Positions 58,979-64,000 of a DNA stretch of 64,000 nt are shown here, in pieces. Each line of letters begins with the position of its first letter. The first letter of the stretch is position 1. Made by a program: the position numbers and the translations under genes. Origin of the DNA: Shinella zoogloeoides (GTDB taxonomy: Bacteria > Pseudomonadota > Alphaproteobacteria > Rhizobiales > Rhizobiaceae); contig NZ_QNUJ01000003.1 in the NCBI RefSeq assembly GCF_003574625.1, forward strand, positions 372,001 through 436,000, written 5' to 3'. The notes below the pieces were generated by a model. It ran no database searches and had not been told where the DNA came from. It was given only the letters and a program-made list of their open reading frames with translations.

Positions 58979-60178
58979 TCAGGCGCTCATCCGCCCGACA
59001 TACCAGCGCACATAGCGGTCGACATTCGCCTCCTTGTCCGGCGCATAGGGGCCCGGCTCGAAGCTGGGCGAGGTGACGCCGCGCCACTGGCGGCGGCAGA
59101 TATCCCAGTCCTCGGACATGACCTGGTGATGGAAGGCGGCAATCGCCTCGGGATCGTAATCGCGCTCTTCGACGGCGTTTTCATCCACCAGCCAATAGGC
59201 CCGCACGATGGTCCGGGTCGGGGATACCGGCGTGATGCGCACGGTATGCGCATAGTCGGAATTGGCATGGCACCAGAAATTGATGTTGGTGTTGGCGCGG
59301 GCCGTTCCCATGTCGGGGTCGGTGAAACCGGCCATCAACACCTTGCAGACGAGCTGACCGTCCGGGCTTTCCGTCACCATGCCCTTGCGGACCGGGGTCC
59401 GGTTGGCGCGGAACCATTCCGCCGTGTTGTTGGACGAGGTGTTGACGCGCGCGACGTCGAGGCCGGCCCTTTCCCAGCGCCGGCGACACTCGCCCAGGCG
59501 CTCGGCGATCTCCCCCTTCAGAGCGGGATTGTCGTTCTCCGTATCATACTGCACGGAGACATAGCCGTGATGATTGCCCTCGCAATGGTAACATTCGCGG
59601 TTGTTCTCCACGACGATCTTCCAGTTCACATCCAGATCGTAGTCGCGGATCAGGGCGACCTTCGCCCGCGTCATGCCCTGGGATGCGAGAACCGGCGAAA
59701 GATGGTCGCGCAGTTCATGAAACGGAGACGGCGTCTCGGACAGGTTGACGAAGATCAGCCCGTCGAATTCCCCCACATGCGCCGGCTTCAGGCCATGCGC
59801 TTCCTTGTCGAACCCTTCTCCCATCATCGGCGCGCCGATCAGCCGGCCATCGTGCCCGTAAGTCCAGGCATGATAGGGACAAACCAGGCGGGCAGCCTTG
59901 CCCTTTTCCTTCGTGCAGACGAGGGAGCCGCGGTGACGGCAGATATTGTGGTGGGCGTGCAGCCCGCCGTCCTGATCGCGGACGACAACGACCGGCACAC
60001 CTCCAACGTCCAGCGTCAGGTAATCGCCCCGCCCGGCAACCTCGATGGAGTGACCGGCAAAGAACCAGCTGTTGCGGAAAATGCGGCGCTGCTCCTCGGC
60101 GAATATCTCCGGATCGGTATAGAACGAGCCCGGAAGGCCGTGGCCCGGTCGATAGGTATTCAGACAGTGAACGTTCAT
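58979..60178 (-). CDS. Rieske non-haem iron oxygenase (glycine-betaine demethylase GbcA-like)
   Basis: A 399-aa alpha subunit of an aromatic-ring-hydroxylase-type oxygenase. Rieske ligands are Cys80, His82, Cys100 and His103 (CRHRG, CPYHAW); the mononuclear iron site lies in ENNRECYHCEGNHH (His198 and His203), with the bridging residue region before it. GbcA/StcD-type proteins use this scaffold to remove methyl groups from glycine betaine or stachydrine. The ATG has TTGGAGAAA upstream. A ferredoxin reductase partner (GbcB) is not in the window. First gene of the operon, 106 bases before the dimethylglycine-dehydrogenase-like gene; divergent from LysR. Confidence 0.87.
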   Translation of the reverse strand: MNVHCLNTYRPGHGLPGSFYTDPEIFAEEQRRIFRNSWFFAGHSIEVAGRGDYLTLDVGGVPVVVVRDQDGGLHAHHNICRHRGSLVCTKEKGKAARLVCPYHAWTYGHDGRLIGAPMMGEGFDKEAHGLKPAHVGEFDGLIFVNLSETPSPFHELRDHLSPVLASQGMTRAKVALIRDYDLDVNWKIVVENNRECYHCEGNHHGYVSVQYDTENDNPALKGEIAERLGECRRRWERAGLDVARVNTSSNNTAEWFRANRTPVRKGMVTESPDGQLVCKVLMAGFTDPDMGTARANTNINFWCHANSDYAHTVRITPVSPTRTIVRAYWLVDENAVEERDYDPEAIAAFHHQVMSEDWDICRRQWRGVTSPSFEPGPYAPDKEANVDRYVRWYVGRMSA

Positions 60179-60280
60179 GGCGATTTCTCCAAAGGCCGGA
60201 TTGAAGCCATAGGAGACATTGTTGCCTGCGCGCGCAAACGCGATTACCTTGGGGAAAGCTTAAGTATTTCTAATGGTGCC

Positions 60281-61153
60281 ATGTCTCCCCTGCGCCCCTC
60301 GCTGAACTGGCTTCGCGCGTTCGAGGCCGCCGCCCGCCTCGGCAGTTTCGCCGCCGCCGCCGCGGCATTGAATGTCACACCCTCGGCCGTCTCGCAGCAC
60401 ATTCGGGCGCTTGAACTGAGACTCGGCAAGCCCCTCTTCGAGCGCCACGCCAATGGCGTGCGGCTCACCGACCGGGGCCGGCGATATGCCGAGGATCTGG
60501 GCCAGGCCTTCGACATGATCGACGAGGCGACCAGCAGGTTCGCCGGACGGAACGCGCGCGACCTGCTGGTCGTGCACGTGCCGACATCCTTCGCCAGCCA
60601 GTGGATCGCGCCCCGCCTCGACCTCTTCCGTGCAAGGCATCCCGACATAGACCTCAGGCTGACGGCGCTCGACCAGGGCGAGGACAAGGTCGATGCGACG
60701 ATTGCCTTCGGCGCGGGCCAATGGCCGAAATGCGAAGCCACCCGGTTGCTTGCGGACGAGGCCTTCCCCGTCTGCAGCCCGGCCTATGCCGAGGCGCTGG
60801 CCGTTCCCGAGGACCTCAGGGGCCGTGACCTGCTGCATGTTCCCGGTTATGCCGAGGAATGGGACACCTGGCTTGCGCATGCCGGGGTCAGGGGCGTCGA
60901 CACCTCGTCGGGTTCGTTCTTCGACCAGTCGATCATGGCGATCCGCGCAGCCGTCGAGGGCAAGGGCGTCCTGCTTGGCCGCGCCGCGCTGGTGGAGCGG
61001 GAACTGGCCAGCGGGCTACTGGTGGAGCCGTTTCGCGCCCGGCTTCCGGCCGCCGGTTCCTATTGGCTGCTCGTTTCGCAGCGCAAGGCGAAGCTGCCGA
61101 AAGTAACGGCCTTTCGCGATTGGCTCATCGACGTCACCACTACAACCGCTTGA
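60281..61153 (+). CDS. LysR family regulator (GcvA-like)
   Basis: A 290-aa regulator. Start LRPSLNWLRAFEAAARLGSFA and helix-turn-helix AALNVTPSAVSQHIRALEL are of the GcvA group, followed by the effector domain. No good ribosome site lies directly before 60281 (GGGGAAAG is 24 bases upstream), so the true start could be different. Divergent from the Rieske oxygenase operon and therefore its likely regulator. Converges with the next LysR gene at a 9-base gap. Confidence 0.85.
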   Translation: MSPLRPSLNWLRAFEAAARLGSFAAAAAALNVTPSAVSQHIRALELRLGKPLFERHANGVRLTDRGRRYAEDLGQAFDMIDEATSRFAGRNARDLLVVHVPTSFASQWIAPRLDLFRARHPDIDLRLTALDQGEDKVDATIAFGAGQWPKCEATRLLADEAFPVCSPAYAEALAVPEDLRGRDLLHVPGYAEEWDTWLAHAGVRGVDTSSGSFFDQSIMAIRAAVEGKGVLLGRAALVERELASGLLVEPFRARLPAAGSYWLLVSQRKAKLPKVTAFRDWLIDVTTTTA

Positions 61154-61162
61154 AACCGGGAC

Positions 61163-62032
61163 CTATTCCTGTGCCAGTCTCCGGGCCGTCGCGAAGAAGG
61201 CCTGGATCGCCTTGCCGTTGCGGCGGTCCTTCAGGCAGATCAGCTTCTCGTGCATCGTCAGCGGCTGGCCTTCGAGCGCGATCTTGACCAGCCTCGGGTC
61301 GTTGTCGAACTCGGCCTGCGAGACCATGCCGACCCCGACGCCGGCGGCGACGATGCGCCGGACGGCCTCGCGCCCCTCGGCCTCTATGGCGCAGCGAAGG
61401 GCGATGCCCTCCGCTGCGGCGAGCTTTTCCACCATCAGCCGGGTCCGCGACCCCTCTTCCCGCATGACCAGCGGCCACGCACTCAACGCCTGCAGCGACA
61501 GGCTCGCATGCCCCGCCAGCGGGTGGGATCGCGCGACGAAGAGCACGACCGGCGAGACATTGAGCGACAGGACCTCGAAGGGCCGCTCGTCGGCTAGCTC
61601 CCCGAGGACGCCGATATCCACGTCATAGGCGAGCAGATCCTCGACGATGCTGCTGGAATTGCCGCCGACGATCCTGATCTGGATGCCGGGAAACCGCTGC
61701 CGGTAGACCGTGAGCACATCCAATATGTGATCTACCGAATCGGCGGCGATGCGCAGCACGCCCGCCCGCAGCGAGCGTTCCTCCTGCAACACGTCGAGGG
61801 CTTCGCCTTCCGCGTCGAACAGGCGGCGCGTCGCCGCCAGCAGCCGCGTGCCCGCCGGGGTCAGCGTGAGCTGCCGGCGTTTGCGCACGAAAAGCGGAAC
61901 GTCATATTCCTCCTCGAGCCAGCGCACCTGATCGGAAATGGCGGGCTGGGTGAGGGAGAGGTCGCGCGCCGCCTGGGAAAAGCTCCCGGCGAGGGCGACA
62001 TGATGGAAAGCCCGAAGCTGGACATAGCGCAT
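61163..62032 (-). CDS. LysR family regulator
   Basis: A 289-aa regulator with helix-turn-helix SFSQAARDLSLTQPAISDQV and a periplasmic-binding-like effector domain containing VGMVSQAEFDNDPRLVKIAL. It belongs to the CysB/CbbR-like branch rather than the GcvA group of the neighbours. Ribosome site weak. Divergent from the class III aminotransferase gene; the 131-base gap has two TATCGAT copies 30 bases apart. In aminophosphonate clusters a LysR gene often sits in this place, so regulation of the aminotransferase is likely. Confidence 0.88.
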   Translation of the reverse strand: MRYVQLRAFHHVALAGSFSQAARDLSLTQPAISDQVRWLEEEYDVPLFVRKRRQLTLTPAGTRLLAATRRLFDAEGEALDVLQEERSLRAGVLRIAADSVDHILDVLTVYRQRFPGIQIRIVGGNSSSIVEDLLAYDVDIGVLGELADERPFEVLSLNVSPVVLFVARSHPLAGHASLSLQALSAWPLVMREEGSRTRLMVEKLAAAEGIALRCAIEAEGREAVRRIVAAGVGVGMVSQAEFDNDPRLVKIALEGQPLTMHEKLICLKDRRNGKAIQAFFATARRLAQE

Positions 62033-62163
62033 GGCGGATGAAAGCCTTTCGTGGAGGCCACAGTATCGATGAATTCTTCATTGCTGTCGAGAATATCGAT
62101 TTTATTTGCAAACCGAACGATGCGATAGCTCTCCTGTCGCAGGCAGACGGATCGGAGATAGCG

Positions 62164-63525
62164 ATGAAGACCACGGCATCCACGCTGGTTCACACGGAAG
62201 GCGAGGCCAATACATCCGCCGCACGCGGAGCCTGGAATGCGCGCCTCGGGGACGGGCGAACGCATGACCTCGTCTCGCGCGACGCCGCCGCCTTCCTGCA
62301 CCAGAGCCTTTCCAGCCCCTGCCTCAGCGCCATCGCAAAGGCGGAAGGCATCTGGATCGAGGATACCGCCGGCCGGCGCTACATGGATTTCCATGGCAAC
62401 AGCGTGCACCATATCGGCTACGGCCATCCGCGGCTGAGGCAGGCGATCAAGGAGCAGATCGACACACTCAGCTTCGCACCGCGCCGCTTCACCTGCGAGC
62501 CGGCGGTCGAGCTGGCGGAAACGCTCGGCCGGCTGGCGCCCGGCGATCTCGGCAAGGTGCTGTTCACGACGGGCGGCTCCGATGCGATCGAGGTCGCGCT
62601 GCGGCTCGCCCGCGCCGCGACCGGGCGCTTCAAGACACTCTCCTTCTGGGACGCCTTCCACGGCGCGGGCTTCGGCGCGTCGAGCGTCGGCGGCGAGGCG
62701 ACCTTCCGCTCGGGCATCGCCGGGCCGCTCCTGCCGGGAGCCGAGCATGTCGCGCCCTGGGCAAGCCGCCGCTGCGCCTACGGCCAGGACGATCTCGAAC
62801 GCTCCGCCAAGGCCTGCGCCGGCATGATCTCCTATGTGCTTGGCCGTGAGGGCGATTTCGCCGCGCTGGTCGCCGAGCCGATGCGCGCGACGCCCAATCC
62901 GCCGGCGCCGGGCTTCTGGAAGGCAGTGCGCGAGGCCTGCAACCGTCACGGGACCTTGCTGATCTTCGACGAGATTCCGACGGGCCTCGGCAAGACCGGC
63001 CGTTTCTTCGCCTGCGAGCATGACGAGGTCGTGCCCGACATCCTTGTGCTCGGCAAGGCGCTCGGCGGAGGTGTGCTGCCGATTGCCGGCGTCGTCGCCC
63101 GGCGGGACCTCGACGTGGCGGGTGACTATGCCATCGGCCACTACACCCATGAGAAGAACCCGGTGACGACCCGCGCGGCGCTCACGACGATCTCCATCAT
63201 CCGCGAGGAAGGGCTTGCCGAGCGGGCCGCCGAACTCGGCGACTACGCGATGGAGCGGCTTCGCACCTTCGCGGAGCGCTGCCCCGCCGTCGGCGACGTG
63301 CGCGGGCGTGGCCTGCTCTTCGGAGTTGAGCTCGTATCGGACCGCGCGGATTTCACGCCGGACAACGGGCTCGCCGAACGGGCCTATTATCGCTGCCTGG
63401 AGGCGGGGCTGAGCCTGAAGATCAGCCAGGGCAACGTCATGACGCTCTCCCCACCCATGGTGATCGCGCGCGAGGACCTCGACCAGGCCCTGACCATTGT
63501 CGAAACGGCGATCCTGGCGGGATGA
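62164..63525 (+). CDS. Class III aminotransferase-fold enzyme, PbfA-like
   Basis: PLP enzyme of fold type I, class III, 453 aa. The PLP lysine is Lys298 in LGKALGGGVLPIAG; LIFDEIPTGLGKTGRFFACEH holds the Asp that contacts the cofactor. The stretches MDFHGNSVHHIGYGHPRL and TTGGSDAIEVALRLAR resemble, from memory, the (R)-1-hydroxy-2-aminoethylphosphonate ammonia-lyase PbfA, which is usually annotated as an aspartate aminotransferase family protein. Ordinary omega-transaminase activity cannot be excluded. The ATG has GGAGATAG upstream. The D-2-hydroxyacid dehydrogenase gene follows after 10 bases. Confidence 0.85.
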   Translation: MKTTASTLVHTEGEANTSAARGAWNARLGDGRTHDLVSRDAAAFLHQSLSSPCLSAIAKAEGIWIEDTAGRRYMDFHGNSVHHIGYGHPRLRQAIKEQIDTLSFAPRRFTCEPAVELAETLGRLAPGDLGKVLFTTGGSDAIEVALRLARAATGRFKTLSFWDAFHGAGFGASSVGGEATFRSGIAGPLLPGAEHVAPWASRRCAYGQDDLERSAKACAGMISYVLGREGDFAALVAEPMRATPNPPAPGFWKAVREACNRHGTLLIFDEIPTGLGKTGRFFACEHDEVVPDILVLGKALGGGVLPIAGVVARRDLDVAGDYAIGHYTHEKNPVTTRAALTTISIIREEGLAERAAELGDYAMERLRTFAERCPAVGDVRGRGLLFGVELVSDRADFTPDNGLAERAYYRCLEAGLSLKISQGNVMTLSPPMVIAREDLDQALTIVETAILAG

Positions 63526-63535
63526 GGAGGACGGA

Positions 63536-64000
63536 ATGCAACGAAGCACGAGAGAATACCCCATGAAAGCCATCCGCACGGACCGGGAGCTCGAATGCCC
63601 CGACATCGACGCCGGCCTGCGGGCACGGGGCGTCGACCTCGTCACCCTGCCGGCCGACATTCCGCAGGAGGAACTGATGCGGGAGGTGGCGGAGGCCGAT
63701 CTCCTCCTGATGTGCTATACGCCGATCACCGCGCCCGTCATCGCCGCGGCGCGGCGGCTGAAGGGCATCGTCAAATATGGCGTCGGCATCGACGCCATCG
63801 ACATACCGGCGGCCATGGCGCGGGGCATTCCCGTCGTCAACGTGCCGGATTATGCGCAGGAGACCGTGGCCGAGGCGGCCTTCGCCCTGATGATCGCCCT
63901 TGCCAGGCGCCTGCCCGAGATCGGCCGGGCGATGGAGCGCGACGGCTGGCTCTGGCCGGAACCCCGCTGGCTCGGCCGCGATATCGCGGGCGCGACGGTG
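63536..64000 (+). CDS. D-isomer-specific 2-hydroxyacid dehydrogenase, N-terminal part
   Basis: Runs off the right edge after 155 codons. The catalytic-domain features are VKYGVGIDAIDIPAAMARGIPV and NVPDYAQETVAEAAFALMIALARRLPEI, both typical of the family's substrate domain; the NAD domain is just starting (GRDIAGATV). The ATG at 63536 has a strong GAGGAGG site 5 bases away and is preferred to a second ATG at 63563. It is cotranscribed with the PbfA-like gene. Possible role is reduction or oxidation of a phosphono- or ordinary 2-hydroxyacid. Confidence 0.85.
   Translation, partial: MQRSTREYPMKAIRTDRELECPDIDAGLRARGVDLVTLPADIPQEELMREVAEADLLLMCYTPITAPVIAAARRLKGIVKYGVGIDAIDIPAAMARGIPVVNVPDYAQETVAEAAFALMIALARRLPEIGRAMERDGWLWPEPRWLGRDIAGATV

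Noticed and set aside
1-64000. CRISPR arrays, insertion sequences, prophage, tRNA or rRNA genes
   Set aside because: No spaced direct-repeat arrays, transposase or integrase motifs, cloverleaf-like sequences or rRNA segments were seen on either strand.

Overview
The window is GC-rich, densely coded and free of rRNA, tRNA, phage or transposase genes. The gene families point to an alphaproteobacterium of the Rhizobiaceae (Rhizobium/Agrobacterium/Ensifer/Shinella type). Markers are many solute-binding-protein ABC importers with LysR, RpiR, GntR and TetR regulators beside them, a KGG-repeat stress protein, and at 23506-23640 a double-palindrome intergenic repeat that looks like the Rhizobiaceae RIME element. 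It reads like catabolic/transport accessory DNA of a chromosome, chromid or megaplasmid; no replication genes are visible.

Layout. 1-3000: start of a Tat-exported binding protein, an M24 peptidase, an RBBP9-type hydrolase and a GntR/FCD regulator. 3256-14775: two complete polyamine-type (PotABCD-like) ABC importers facing each other, with a beta-lactamase-fold hydrolase, a YtcJ-like amidohydrolase and a carbon-nitrogen hydrolase between them. 15085-17283: LysR regulator plus aminotransferase. 17307-20519: copper module (HMA mini-protein, CopA ATPase, CueR) with two CueR-type promoters. 20523-22256: VapBC toxin-antitoxin, an NTF2-fold protein and a TetR regulator. 22385-28603: a third Pot-type importer in one operon with an MBL-fold hydrolase and an aldehyde dehydrogenase, closed by a strong terminator. 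28772-31302: pncB, a GST and an Rrf2 regulator. 31688-34911: KGG protein and tauABC. 34916-37498: RpiR regulator divergent from an M81 (MlrC-like) peptidase. 37532-42695: FAD-linked oxidase, LysR, VOC protein, cyclophilin-like protein, cupin and a zinc alcohol dehydrogenase. 42759-48648: MHYT-GGDEF-EAL protein, secreted unknown, class I aldolase, polysaccharide deacetylase and LhgO. 48714-56383: iron-siderophore uptake locus. 56452-61153: Rieske oxygenase and dimethylglycine-dehydrogenase-like flavoprotein for quaternary amine demethylation, with a divergent LysR. 61163-64000: LysR divergent from a class III aminotransferase resembling the aminophosphonate lyase PbfA, plus the start of a D-2-hydroxyacid dehydrogenase.

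The most interesting system is 48714-56383: a PchR-type AraC regulator under a candidate RirA iron box (TGA-N9-TCA), a TonB-dependent receptor, and two ABC half-transporters of exporter fold. The first has an N-terminal siderophore-interacting flavin domain, the architecture of mycobacterial IrtA/IrtB. No siderophore biosynthesis gene and no periplasmic binding protein accompany them, so it looks like a Gram-negative xenosiderophore import-and-reduce system.

A second recurring theme is that five transport operons carry a strong hairpin without a proper U-run directly after the binding-protein or receptor gene. This would fit mRNA-level control of component stoichiometry; in one operon the hairpins come from the RIME-like repeat.
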